Source: an uncultured Flavobacteriales bacterium (GTDB lineage Bacteria > Bacteroidota > Bacteroidia > Flavobacteriales > Crocinitomicaceae). Taken from it: a DNA stretch of 64,000 bases. The notes under the pieces are model-generated. The model worked only from the letters and a program-made list of their open reading frames with translations. It was not told where the DNA came from and did not search any database. The stretch covers positions 124,001 to 188,000 of the forward strand of contig CAMLRS010000003.1 of assembly GCA_946482515.1 (NCBI GenBank), read 5' to 3'. Each line of letters starts with the position of its first letter. Within the stretch, counting starts at the first letter, position 1. Below, piece by piece: positions 51,711 through 59,739 of the stretch. The position numbers were made by a program, and so were the translations under genes.

Positions 51711-52358
51711 ATGAAAGCACATTTGTACGCTGTCATAGCCGGTTTTCTGGTATTTGTTTCCTGTTCGCAACCGCAAGAGGAAACCGTTGATTTCAAAGAT
51801 CTGGCGCCAAATTCGGAGCGATACAAAGACGGAGATCCAACCGAAAAACCGGCCGATACATTGGCGAAAGATCAGCGCCCGGCGGAAAGCGCGTTCCTGG
51901 CAATTGTGGATACACTGCTGACCAATTCCCGCTGGATAAAATGGGATACAGTGCTGTTCGCCGATCGCTTCGGACCGAAAACACAGGAAAAATGGCAGGT
52001 GATCGGACCAAACGACAGCCTGGTACTACTGAAATATACGTTTAAAGACAGCTTGCGCGTCAAAAATGCGTTGTTCAACTGGCTGGATTGTTTCGGCCCG
52101 AAATGTATATCCTATACCGTTGGCGGCAACCTGCGCATTCCCCGTCGTCAGGCATTGATACTGGTCGGGAGTCAGGATCTGCTTGTCATTGAAGGCAATG
52201 GTAAGATCGACGAAAAGCGTATCCGAAAAAGCTTACAACCCGATCCGAAGAAGGAAAACTGGTTGTACATCATAGCCATTCCGCGTTCAGGAAAAACCAT
52301 TTGGAAACGCATCGAAAAAGGCGAAGAAAAACCCATAGTGAAAAATGAAAACAGTTAA
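51711..52358 (+). CDS. Lipoprotein of unknown function
   Basis: A 215-residue protein with lipobox FVSCS (MKAHLYAVIAGFLVFVSC). The mature part is charged at first (GDPTEKPADTLAKDQRPAES), then has a folded region (WIKWDTVLFADRFGPK, VGGNLRIPRRQALILVG, LLVIEGNGKIDEKRIRK). No family is recognised. The ATG at 51711 was preferred over one at 51687 because the lipoprotein signal starts there. It overlaps the next gene by 14 bp. Confidence 0.78.
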   Translation: MKAHLYAVIAGFLVFVSCSQPQEETVDFKDLAPNSERYKDGDPTEKPADTLAKDQRPAESAFLAIVDTLLTNSRWIKWDTVLFADRFGPKTQEKWQVIGPNDSLVLLKYTFKDSLRVKNALFNWLDCFGPKCISYTVGGNLRIPRRQALILVGSQDLLVIEGNGKIDEKRIRKSLQPDPKKENWLYIIAIPRSGKTIWKRIEKGEEKPIVKNENS

Positions 52359-52668
52359 CCGAGGCTACCTGCTGGTGGAGCCGCGCCAGGCATTCTGCGA
52401 CTGGGCAAAGCACCACGACGAAGATTTTGATTTTGATGAAAACGATGACCTGGAAGGCAGTCTCTACCTGATCGAAGAGGACTTTTTCGATATCGAGCCT
52501 TTGCTGGAAAAGTACTTTAAGAAAATCATGGAGAACGAATGCGAAGCGGTCACAGACGATGAGACGGCATGGCCAAAACCTACGTTATCGTTGTTCCTCG
52601 AGTGGTTCCACGTACGCATAGGCGGCAGCGTATTCGACGCGGAGAAATCGGATCTTTTAGCGGATTAG
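52345..52668 (+). CDS. Small acidic protein of unknown function
   Basis: A 107-residue cytoplasmic protein. It is rich in Asp/Glu (DEDFDFDENDDLEGSLYLIEE) with two possible helices (FFDIEPLLEKYFKKIMENE and LSLFLEWFHVRIGG). No signal peptide and no catalytic motif. The start overlaps the lipoprotein gene by 14 bp, so translation is probably coupled. Not assigned to a family. Confidence 0.72.
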   Translation: MKTVNRGYLLVEPRQAFCDWAKHHDEDFDFDENDDLEGSLYLIEEDFFDIEPLLEKYFKKIMENECEAVTDDETAWPKPTLSLFLEWFHVRIGGSVFDAEKSDLLAD

Positions 52669-52738
52669 CAGTGAATAGGCATTAGTAAATAGGCAATAGG
52701 GTGAAAACCATTTACTATTGCCTATTTACTATTCACTG
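52669..52738. repeat. Family E hairpin repeat between converging genes
   Basis: CAGTGAATAGGCATTAGTAA, ATAGGCAATAGG on one side and CCATTTACTATTGCC, TATTTACTATTCACTG on the other pair over about 28 bp around a short loop (GTGAAAA). The right arm contains the stop and last codons of the CYTH gene. It may end both transcripts. Confidence 0.75.
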
Positions 52739-53190
52739 AGTTTCTTAATCAAATTCACATTGTAATAAGCCGGATCGTGGCTCACTTCTTCTGCAGCCCA
52801 ATCGGGCAGGGCGAAGGATTCGTTTTCGTGTTCCAGCTCAATTTCCGCAACAATCAGTCCGGAGAGCTTGCCGTGAAACACATCGATTTCCCAGATTTTT
52901 CCTTCATGAACGGTCGTATAGCGCACTTTGGAAAGGACCTGCGCGCAGAAATGATCCAGTAAATGACCAGCTTCTTCCTGCGGAATGGCGTATTCGAATT
53001 CCGTACGTGAAATGCCTTCAGACGGACCTTTGATCGTCAGAAATCCCTTTGTTCCTTTGGTGCGAACGCGTACCGTCTTTCCATCCGGGCTGTCGAGCAG
53101 ATAACCCTGGCGAATGGAAACACCTTCCAGCGTTGGCAGAAGTGCCTGAATCTGGTCATTGACGAGGAATTTGCGCTCGATTTCAATCAT
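52729..53190 (-). CDS. CYTH domain protein
   Basis: A 153-residue single-domain protein with the signature MIEIERKFLV. Charged-residue strands of the triphosphate tunnel follow: GYLLDSPDGKTVRVRTKGTK, FLTIKGPS, TEFEYAIP, KVRYTTVHEGKIWEIDVFHG and VAEIELEHENE. CYTH proteins hydrolyse or cyclise triphosphates with divalent metal; many bacterial single-domain forms are tripolyphosphatases. Its last codons lie inside a palindromic repeat. Confidence 0.93.
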   Translation of the reverse strand: MIEIERKFLVNDQIQALLPTLEGVSIRQGYLLDSPDGKTVRVRTKGTKGFLTIKGPSEGISRTEFEYAIPQEEAGHLLDHFCAQVLSKVRYTTVHEGKIWEIDVFHGKLSGLIVAEIELEHENESFALPDWAAEEVSHDPAYYNVNLIKKLSE

Positions 53191-53267
53191 GCGGACGAAT
53201 TTGGATACGAAAATAGCAGAATGCGGGCAGATCCGCGATGTTTAAAACTTCTGACTAAATTCGTAGC

Positions 53268-54263
53268 ATGCACGTATTGCTGAGCTTTGATTACGAATTG
53301 TTCTTCGGTAAGGAAACCGGATCGGTGGAGCAGTGCATGATCCGTCCGACGAACCAATTGCTGAGCCTGTGCCGGAAATACGGAATCCGGATGACATTTT
53401 TTGTCGATGTAGGTTATTTCATCCAGCTGGAAGCTCACGTTGAGCGTTTCCCCGCTTTGGCGAAGGATTTACAGCAAATCAAGCTGCAGATTGTTGATAT
53501 GCTGGCACTGAATTGCGACGTGCAGCTGCACATTCACCCGCATTGGGAAAAATCGACGTACGATGGTCAACAATGGCAGATTGTCACCGATGGTTGTTAC
53601 AAGCTCGATGATTTTTCAGACGAAGAGATCGAGGAGATCGTAAAGCGTTATGCTCATTACCTTCAAGCGTTAACGAATAAGCCTGTAACCAGCTTTCGGG
53701 CCGGTGGATGGTGCATACAGCCGTTTTCGCGTTTGGCAAAAGTCTTCGCTGAAATCGGGATTGTGTGCGATTCGAGCGTATTCCCGGGCGGACAATTCCA
53801 GTCGCCGCACTACGATTTTGATTTTACAGCCGTCCCGCGATTTTCACCGGCTTACCGTTTTGAAAATGACGTTTGCGTAGCTGATCCAAATGGTCGATTT
53901 GTGGAATTGCCGATCGCTTCCTGGCTTTACAAACCTGAATTTTATTGGCGATTGTACATCCTGGGACGTTTGTTCCCGTCACGACATAAAATGATGGGCG
54001 ATGGCACGTTTCTCGCGCAGCCCGGCCGAAAAACATCCGTTCTGACACAACCTGTCTGGAATCACGTGAGCTGTGATGGCTACTACGCCGGAATGCTGTC
54101 TAAACAGGCGGCGTTTTACGACAAACGCGGCGTCGAACACTTCGTTGTGATCGGTCACCCGAAAGGGCTCACCGTCTATGCCATCGAACAGCTTGAGCGT
54201 TTTGTCCGAACGCATCAAAATAAGTATACGTTTCCTTCGTTTTCCGACCTGGAATGGAGCTAG
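53268..54263 (+). CDS. Polysaccharide deacetylase-like protein
   Basis: A 331-residue cytoplasmic-type protein. It starts with HVLLSFDYELFFGKETG (metal and catalytic Asp region), then GIRMTFFVDVGYF. The metal motif is CDVQLHIHPHW, and RAGGWCIQP stands in place of the NodB arginine motif. A late FVVIGHPKGL supplies the terminal His. These are the five NodB-type motifs in order. It would remove acetyl groups from an N-acetyl sugar. TAAATTCG at 53254-53261 before the start is a near -7 box. It overlaps the next gene by 10 bp. Confidence 0.8.
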   Translation: MHVLLSFDYELFFGKETGSVEQCMIRPTNQLLSLCRKYGIRMTFFVDVGYFIQLEAHVERFPALAKDLQQIKLQIVDMLALNCDVQLHIHPHWEKSTYDGQQWQIVTDGCYKLDDFSDEEIEEIVKRYAHYLQALTNKPVTSFRAGGWCIQPFSRLAKVFAEIGIVCDSSVFPGGQFQSPHYDFDFTAVPRFSPAYRFENDVCVADPNGRFVELPIASWLYKPEFYWRLYILGRLFPSRHKMMGDGTFLAQPGRKTSVLTQPVWNHVSCDGYYAGMLSKQAAFYDKRGVEHFVVIGHPKGLTVYAIEQLERFVRTHQNKYTFPSFSDLEWS

Positions 54264-55132
54264 TGGGTTCGAAACATATCGATAAACAGCAATGGGATGA
54301 ATGGGTAAAGCAGTCCGGCGGAACGGTATTTTCGCGCTCGGCTTACCTCGACGCCACGGCCGATGACTGGGCGGTTGTATACAACGACCAGCGAACGGGT
54401 GGAATTGCTTGTCCGTTTACGTTGAAACTAGGCGTTTTGACGCTCTACGCACCGTTTTTCCACCGATATATCGAATGGATAGGAACGGATCGGCCATCAG
54501 AACCGGTGCTGATCGAAGTACTGAAGAAGTATTTCCCCGTGGCTGATGCACAGCTGCACTGGCCCGGTTCAGAGGAAAAACGAAAGCACCAGGAAATTAC
54601 CCGGGAGCAATTTCAGCCGAATCAGCAGGCGAAGCGTATGCTCAAAAAAGCAGCCCGCTATGAGGTCGAAACGAGCTGGAATCCGAAACCGTTGCTGGAG
54701 CTGCTGCGGAACGAATTAGCGCCCCGTGTGGCAGCGGTGAACGATCATTCGCTGTCGTTGCTGGAGAAACTCGTGCATGCATTCCAGGAACCCGAAATCC
54801 GCCAGCTTAACTTGTTAGAGAACGGGCAATGGCAGGGCGGCATCTGGCTGCTGTGTTTCGGTGACCGCGTGTTGTACCTGAAAGGAACGGTTACCAGCGA
54901 AGTAAAAGAAAACGGCGGCATGTACCGGCTGATGGAAGAAGCCATGCAGTTTGCCTTTGTGCAGCAGGCAGTATTTGATTTCGGCGGCTCAAATGTGGAA
55001 GGCGTACGTCGTTTCAACCTGCATTGGGGAAGTTCCGACGTTTTTTACAGCCATCTTTCATGGAATAATGCACCTTTGTGGTGGAAAAGCATCAAATCGT
55101 TGCGAAGCAAATGGAAAAAAAGGTCGTATTAA
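54254..55132 (+). CDS. GNAT/FemAB-like acyltransferase family protein
   Basis: A 292-residue protein. The N-terminal part (HIDKQQWDEWVKQSGGTVFS, RSAYLDATADDWAVVYNDQ) matches the opening of FemAB/BioF2-like proteins. The second half has the GNAT-like core GQWQGGIWLLCFGDRVLYLKG and KENGGMYRLMEEAMQFA, then FDFGGSNVEGVRRFNLHWGS, the end typical of this group. It may transfer an amino acid or acyl group to an amino sugar, which would fit after a deacetylase. It overlaps the deacetylase by 10 bp and the SDR gene by 22 bp. Confidence 0.7.
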   Translation: MELVGSKHIDKQQWDEWVKQSGGTVFSRSAYLDATADDWAVVYNDQRTGGIACPFTLKLGVLTLYAPFFHRYIEWIGTDRPSEPVLIEVLKKYFPVADAQLHWPGSEEKRKHQEITREQFQPNQQAKRMLKKAARYEVETSWNPKPLLELLRNELAPRVAAVNDHSLSLLEKLVHAFQEPEIRQLNLLENGQWQGGIWLLCFGDRVLYLKGTVTSEVKENGGMYRLMEEAMQFAFVQQAVFDFGGSNVEGVRRFNLHWGSSDVFYSHLSWNNAPLWWKSIKSLRSKWKKRSY

Positions 55133-55821
55133 TCACAGGCGCCACAGGTGGATTGGGCCGTGCAATGGTCGAACACTTTCAAAGCGGCAATTATATCCTG
55201 GCATTGCATGCCCATGAACAGCAATCGTTTCCCGTAAAGGCCGAGCACGAGTGGTTCCAGGCCGATCTGCGCGATCCGGAAGCCATTGCTTCTATGGTAA
55301 AAGAAGTACTCAACTGCTTCGGTCAGATCGATATCCTGATCAACAACGCCGGGATTTCTCGCAACGGGATGTCGTGGAAATTACCCGAAAGCGACTGGAA
55401 CGACGTTATCGCAGTCAATCTGACGGCTCCTTTTCTTTTAATGCAGCAGGTGTTGCCCGAAATGCGTGAACGCAAAACAGGACGCATCATTTCCATTTCT
55501 TCGGTCGTGGCACAAACCGGTGTTCCAGGAACAGCTGCTTATGCGGCAAGTAAAGCCGGTTTACTTGGATTGACAAAAACGGTCGCCAAGGAAACGGCTA
55601 CCAGCGGCATTACCGTCAACGCACTGGCGCTCGGTTATTTCGACCAGGGCATGATCTCCGAAGTAGCACCGGAATTGCAGGAACAAATCCGTTTGCAAAT
55701 TCCTAAGCAACGACTCGGTTCTGTAGATACGATACTGGCTACGCTCGACTGGCTGATCAGTCCGGCGTGCGATTACGTGACGGGCCAGACGATTTCGCTT
55801 AATGGTGGCCTTTACACTTGA
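55111..55821 (+). CDS. Short-chain dehydrogenase/reductase (FabG-like)
   Basis: A 236-residue NAD(P)-dependent SDR. It shows VVLITGATGGLGRAMVEHF (cofactor loop), DLRDPEA, INNAGISRNGM, ISISSVVAQTG (catalytic Ser region), YAASKAGLLGLTK (catalytic Tyr and Lys) and, at the end, DYVTGQTISLNGG. The last part is typical of 3-oxoacyl-ACP reductases, but the operon suggests a sugar or acyl substrate could also be possible. The ATG at 55111 gives the family start. Confidence 0.88.
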   Translation: MEKKVVLITGATGGLGRAMVEHFQSGNYILALHAHEQQSFPVKAEHEWFQADLRDPEAIASMVKEVLNCFGQIDILINNAGISRNGMSWKLPESDWNDVIAVNLTAPFLLMQQVLPEMRERKTGRIISISSVVAQTGVPGTAAYAASKAGLLGLTKTVAKETATSGITVNALALGYFDQGMISEVAPELQEQIRLQIPKQRLGSVDTILATLDWLISPACDYVTGQTISLNGGLYT

Positions 55822-55902
55822 CATTAAGACTTCAAGACTTTAAGACACCAGGACAAGTTCTGATATCCTAAAATCCTAATGTCCTGACGTCCTGCCGTCG
55901 GA
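55822..55902. repeat. Family C palindromic repeat, copy 3
   Basis: CATTAAGACTTCAAGACTTT, AAGACACCAGGACAAG and the inverted right half TGATATCCTAAAATCC, TAATGTCCTGACGTCC, which closely matches copy 2. Confidence 0.78.
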
Positions 55903-55911
55903 ATATTCGGT

Positions 55912-55919
55912 TAAATTTG
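55912..55919 (+). promoter_or_regulatory. -7 box four bases before the CapD-like start
   Basis: TAAATTTG is a perfect TAnnTTTG box, but only 4 bp separate it from the ATG at 55924. Transcription would start at or beside the start codon. No TTG is found at the normal distance. Confidence 0.45.
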
Positions 55920-55923
55920 CAGC

Positions 55924-57801
55924 ATGTTCCCGAAGACCAGTACGCCGAGGTGGATCATCATCCTTATGGACCTGCTGCTTTCAGCTTTCTCGCTGTTTGC
56001 GGCCTACCTCATGCGATTCGATCTCAAAGCCGATACCGCCCTCTGGCAGGCTGAATGGGAAATTCTTTCGAAGTCCATCATCGTCTTTTTTGCCGTTCGG
56101 TTCCTGACGTTTTATTTCTTCCAGATCCACAAAGGCATGATCCGTCACACCTCGACGGTGGATTTTCGACGCCTGTTCATAGCCGTTACGACCAGCTCGG
56201 TGATCTTTTTCCTGCTGGGATTGGCGCGTTACTTCTTCGTCGATGGCTACTTCCTGTTTCCGTCGTCGGTATTGCTCATGGAATACCTGATCTGCGTGTT
56301 CCTGGTAACGGTTTCACGTTTTACGATCAAGTTGTGGTACCTCGAATCGGTGAAAACGAAGGAAGAACAGGTGCGTGTGCTGATTTACGGTGCGGGCATT
56401 TCCGGATTAATCGCCAAACGGACGATCGAGCGCGATATCCTGATCAATTTCAAAGTGGTTGGTTTCCTCGACGACAATCGCAAGATTACCGGAACGCGTA
56501 TCGAAGGTGTGCCTGTTTTTCATACGTCATCGCTTGAACAAATCCTGAAAGACGAAGCCATTACGCAGGTCATTATTGCGATCCAGAACCCGGAAGAAGA
56601 AAACCAGGCGCGCGTGGTGGAATTGTGCCTCGATGCGTCGGTGGAAGTGAAAAAAGTGCCGAGCCCGCGCAGCTGGATCAACGGCGAATTCTCTGCCAAA
56701 CAAATCGCGCAGGTCAATATTGAAGATTTGCTGGGACGCAAGCCTATCGTCCTTAATCAAGATAAAATTGCCGCTGAGCTGAGCGGAAAAGTGGTGTTGA
56801 TCACCGGTGCGGCCGGTTCCATTGGCAGCGGACTGGTGAAACAGGTGGCGCGCTACAACCCGAAACTGCTGGTCATGCTCGATCAGGCCGAATCACCATT
56901 GTACGAATTGCAGCTCGAAATCGCGCAGGATTTCCCGGATTGTCCGATCGAGATCGTGATGGGCGATATCCGCAACCGTGCGCGTATGGAACAGCTGTTC
57001 GCAGAATTCCGTCCGGCATGGGTTTTCCACGCGGCGGCCTACAAGCATGTGCCGATGATGGAAGACAATCCGTCGGAAGCGGTGCTCACCAATATCAAAG
57101 GAACCAGCTACCTCGTCGATCTGGCGATTGCTTACGAAACCTATAAATTCGTCATGATCTCGACCGACAAGGCCGTGAATCCGACCAACGTAATGGGCGC
57201 TTCCAAGCGCATCGCTGAAATGGTGGCGCAGCAGGCAGGTCTTTCGCACAAAACGCAATTCATTACCACGCGTTTCGGGAATGTGCTCGGTTCGAACGGT
57301 TCCGTGATTCCACTGTTCAAAAAACAAATCGAGCAGGGCGGACCGATTACCGTAACGGATGAGCGCGTGACGCGTTTCTTTATGACTATCCCCGAAGCTT
57401 GTCAGCTGGTGCTTGATGCTGGCGTAATGGGGAATGGCGGCGAGATTTTCGTGTTCGACATGGGACAATCGGTGAAGATCGTCGACCTGGCGAAAAACAT
57501 GATCCGTTTGAGCGGTCTGGTGCTTGGAAAAGACATCGAGATCAAATACACCGGCTTGCGACCAGGCGAAAAGCTCTACGAGGAATTGCTCAACGAAAGC
57601 GAGAACACACTGCCAACGCACCATCCGAAAATCCTCAAAGCCAAAGTGCGCGATGTAGCGCCGGAACAGGTAGAGCAGATCGAACAGCTGACAGAGCAGG
57701 TGGGAACCATCAGCAATATGCAGCTCGTTGGACTGATGAAAGCCATTGTTCCCGAGTTTATTTCGAATAATTCCGAGTTTTCAGCGCTCGACAAAAAATA
57801 A
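55924..57801 (+). CDS. Membrane-bound CapD/WbpM-type nucleotide-sugar dehydratase
   Basis: A 625-residue protein of the large polysaccharide-biosynthesis epimerase family. Four hydrophobic segments lie in the first ~140 residues. A first Rossmann-like domain has LIYGAGISGLIAKR. The catalytic SDR domain has LITGAAGSIGSGLVKQ, MLDQAESPLYEL, FHAAAYKHVPMMEDNP and VMISTDKAVNPTNVMGASKR. The usual SDR Tyr is replaced by Met in VMGASK, as in WbpM and PglF. Such enzymes make UDP-4-keto-6-deoxy sugars from UDP-GlcNAc for O-antigen, capsule or glycoprotein glycans. Followed after 6 bp by a thioesterase. Confidence 0.92.
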   Translation: MFPKTSTPRWIIILMDLLLSAFSLFAAYLMRFDLKADTALWQAEWEILSKSIIVFFAVRFLTFYFFQIHKGMIRHTSTVDFRRLFIAVTTSSVIFFLLGLARYFFVDGYFLFPSSVLLMEYLICVFLVTVSRFTIKLWYLESVKTKEEQVRVLIYGAGISGLIAKRTIERDILINFKVVGFLDDNRKITGTRIEGVPVFHTSSLEQILKDEAITQVIIAIQNPEEENQARVVELCLDASVEVKKVPSPRSWINGEFSAKQIAQVNIEDLLGRKPIVLNQDKIAAELSGKVVLITGAAGSIGSGLVKQVARYNPKLLVMLDQAESPLYELQLEIAQDFPDCPIEIVMGDIRNRARMEQLFAEFRPAWVFHAAAYKHVPMMEDNPSEAVLTNIKGTSYLVDLAIAYETYKFVMISTDKAVNPTNVMGASKRIAEMVAQQAGLSHKTQFITTRFGNVLGSNGSVIPLFKKQIEQGGPITVTDERVTRFFMTIPEACQLVLDAGVMGNGGEIFVFDMGQSVKIVDLAKNMIRLSGLVLGKDIEIKYTGLRPGEKLYEELLNESENTLPTHHPKILKAKVRDVAPEQVEQIEQLTEQVGTISNMQLVGLMKAIVPEFISNNSEFSALDKK

Positions 57802-57807
57802 CAACGA

Positions 57808-58212
57808 ATGAAACCTCTTCAGCTCCAGGTACGTTTTTCCGATTGCGATATGCTGCAGCATGTCAACAATGCGGTTTACCTGAATTACTTCGAAGAAGCG
57901 CGGATCCATTATTTCCGCCAACTGCTTGGAATCGATTGGGACTGGCAACGCAACGGCATTTTACTGCGCAAGAACGAGCTGGAATACCTCAAGCCGGTTT
58001 TCCTGCATGATCCTGTGGAAGTATATTGCTACCTGAAACACATCGGGGAAAAAAGCTTCACGATGGCTTATGAAGTGAAGGTAAAAGGCGAGCTCCGGAC
58101 GACCGGAACTTCCGTTCTGGTATGCTACGACAACCTGGTGGGGCGCAGTATCCTGATCCCGGCGAAAATGCGTGCCGGATTGGAGCGCTTGCCCTTATTA
58201 TTGGAACAATAA
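57808..58212 (+). CDS. Acyl-CoA thioesterase (4HBT hotdog fold)
   Basis: A 134-residue protein of the YbgC/FadM-type hotdog family. RFSDCDMLQHVNNAVYLNYF (Asp and His-Val-Asn signature), EEARIHYF and LRKNELEYLKPVFLHDPVEV follow the standard order. It hydrolyses an acyl-CoA; chain length is not predictable. It starts 6 bp after the dehydratase stop, so both are likely on one mRNA, although a joint pathway is unproven. Confidence 0.9.
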   Translation: MKPLQLQVRFSDCDMLQHVNNAVYLNYFEEARIHYFRQLLGIDWDWQRNGILLRKNELEYLKPVFLHDPVEVYCYLKHIGEKSFTMAYEVKVKGELRTTGTSVLVCYDNLVGRSILIPAKMRAGLERLPLLLEQ

Positions 58213-58240
58213 TTGTATTAACCGGACAAAAAAATACCGT

Positions 58241-59578
58241 ATGAAACTGCTTGCCGTTTTGTTTACCCTTTTCACCGTTTCGGTGTTTGCACAGCCGGGG
58301 AATCTGCCGGTTATCAAGAAAGACAGCTGCTATAAAAAGGCAGCAGCCCGCAGCAAGCAGCGTTTTGCCGAGTGGGAATGCGGTAAAATAGCCGGTGTAG
58401 TCGATTGCAACGAAAAACTCGAGCTCGACGAAGCTTCCAATACTGTGATAACGGCCTCGGCTAAAACACCATTTAGCGGAACCTGCGAAACCTGTCATAT
58501 GAACGGGATCCTGGAGCGTCGCATTACGTTTGTGAACGGAAAAACGAACGGTGTCGACACCACGTATTACGCTTCCGGTTGCATTATGGTGATCCGTGAT
58601 CACGTTCAGGGTGCAGAAAACGGGCATTGGACGTATTTCTACGACAGTATCGCCAGGCCAGCCTGGGAAATGAACTATTCTGTCGGCGTGCAGCACGGTG
58701 AACAGGTCACCTACAACAAAAAAGGCGACACGACGAAGTACGAAAATTACATCAACGGTGTGTTGAATGGTCCAAAAGTGACGTATGACAAAAACGGCGT
58801 TCGTACGAAGAAGGTGAATTACGTCAATGGTTTGCTGGAAGGCCCGTTCCTGGTCTACAACACTGACGGAAAGATCATCGAAGAGCTGAATTACAAGGAA
58901 GGAAAGAAAAACGGCGTTTTCAAGTATTACTACGACGACGGCATGCTGCTCCGTACCGAAAACTGGGATATGGACGCCAAAAACGGCGAATTCAAGACCT
59001 TTTATTACGATCAAACCCTGCAGAGCCTGGAAACCTGGAAGAAAAACTCCGGCAAGCCGGTGACGTATATTACCGGAACAGTCTACGAGTTCAACGATAA
59101 AGAAACGGCCTATAAAGTGGGTGAATTGCTCCACAAGAAGAAAACGCCGGAGCAAATCACCGAAGAGCTGGGTGAAGTGGAATACAACACCATTCCCATT
59201 CAGTCGGTTATCCAGGAAGAAGACGAGCTGCTGAAAAAAGAGAAGCTTCAGAGAGGTTTGAACCAGCCTTTTAAATCAGGTGATAAATACTACGTGGTGA
59301 ATGTCGTTACGATGAGTACCATTGCTCGAAAAGAAGTCCGCGAAGGCTGGTTCGAGGAGCGTTTTCCCGATCAAAAGCTCAAGCGTCGCGCATTGTACAA
59401 AAAAGACGTGCTGATCGAAGAACACGTCTACGACGAGCAGGGGCGTGAGATCAGAACGTTCGGAGGTGCAGCCAATTCCGGAGCGGAAGACGATGCTGTT
59501 CCGACAGGCGATAAAAAGAAGAAAAAGAAAGGAAAAGAACCAACGCCGCCGCCAGCTGAAGAACCGGAATCAGAATGA
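58241..59578 (+). CDS. Exported YwqK-type protein with MORN-2 repeats
   Basis: A 445-residue protein. Signal peptide MKLLAVLFTLFTVSVFAQ, a cysteine-bearing N-terminal region (DSCYKKAAARS, CGKIAG, ETCHMNG), then six or more MORN-variant units of about 20 residues (GVQHGEQVTYNKKG, VLNGPKVTYDKNG, LLEGPFLVYNTDG, KKNGVFKYYYDDG). The C terminus is Lys/Pro/Glu-rich (DKKKKKKGKEPTPPP). YwqK is sometimes called an antitoxin, but no toxin gene is adjacent; an envelope role is more likely. I chose the ATG at 58241, at the signal peptide. Confidence 0.82.
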   Translation: MKLLAVLFTLFTVSVFAQPGNLPVIKKDSCYKKAAARSKQRFAEWECGKIAGVVDCNEKLELDEASNTVITASAKTPFSGTCETCHMNGILERRITFVNGKTNGVDTTYYASGCIMVIRDHVQGAENGHWTYFYDSIARPAWEMNYSVGVQHGEQVTYNKKGDTTKYENYINGVLNGPKVTYDKNGVRTKKVNYVNGLLEGPFLVYNTDGKIIEELNYKEGKKNGVFKYYYDDGMLLRTENWDMDAKNGEFKTFYYDQTLQSLETWKKNSGKPVTYITGTVYEFNDKETAYKVGELLHKKKTPEQITEELGEVEYNTIPIQSVIQEEDELLKKEKLQRGLNQPFKSGDKYYVVNVVTMSTIARKEVREGWFEERFPDQKLKRRALYKKDVLIEEHVYDEQGREIRTFGGAANSGAEDDAVPTGDKKKKKKGKEPTPPPAEEPESE

Positions 59579-59588
59579 GAAGGAAAAT

Positions 59589-59617
59589 GAGAATGATGTT
59601 GCAGAAATCTCATTCTC
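59589..59617. other. 8-bp inverted repeat after the MORN protein gene
   Basis: GAGAATGA at 59589-59596 pairs with TCATTCTC at 59610-59617. No T run follows. It may stabilise or weakly end the transcript. Confidence 0.35.
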
Positions 59618-59671
59618 GCTCTGCTTCTCGTACTGTTCACCGACGGCTTACCACTATTCGCCGATTAGCTG

Positions 59672-59702
59672 TTGTGTGGTGCAAAAGGCGGGTTTACTTT
59701 TG
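59672..59702 (+). promoter_or_regulatory. Promoter of the TonB receptor gene
   Basis: TTG at 59672-59674, a 20-bp spacer and a perfect -7 box TACTTTTG at 59695-59702, 37 bp before the start codon. Confidence 0.75.
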
Positions 59703-59739
59703 ATCCGTTAACTGCAATAAAACGCGCAAGAACCAATAC

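Noticed and set aside
58241..59578. Toxin-antitoxin system suggested by the YwqK-type antitoxin name
   Set aside because: The protein is exported and built of MORN repeats, and no toxin-like gene is adjacent; the family label appears to be historical.
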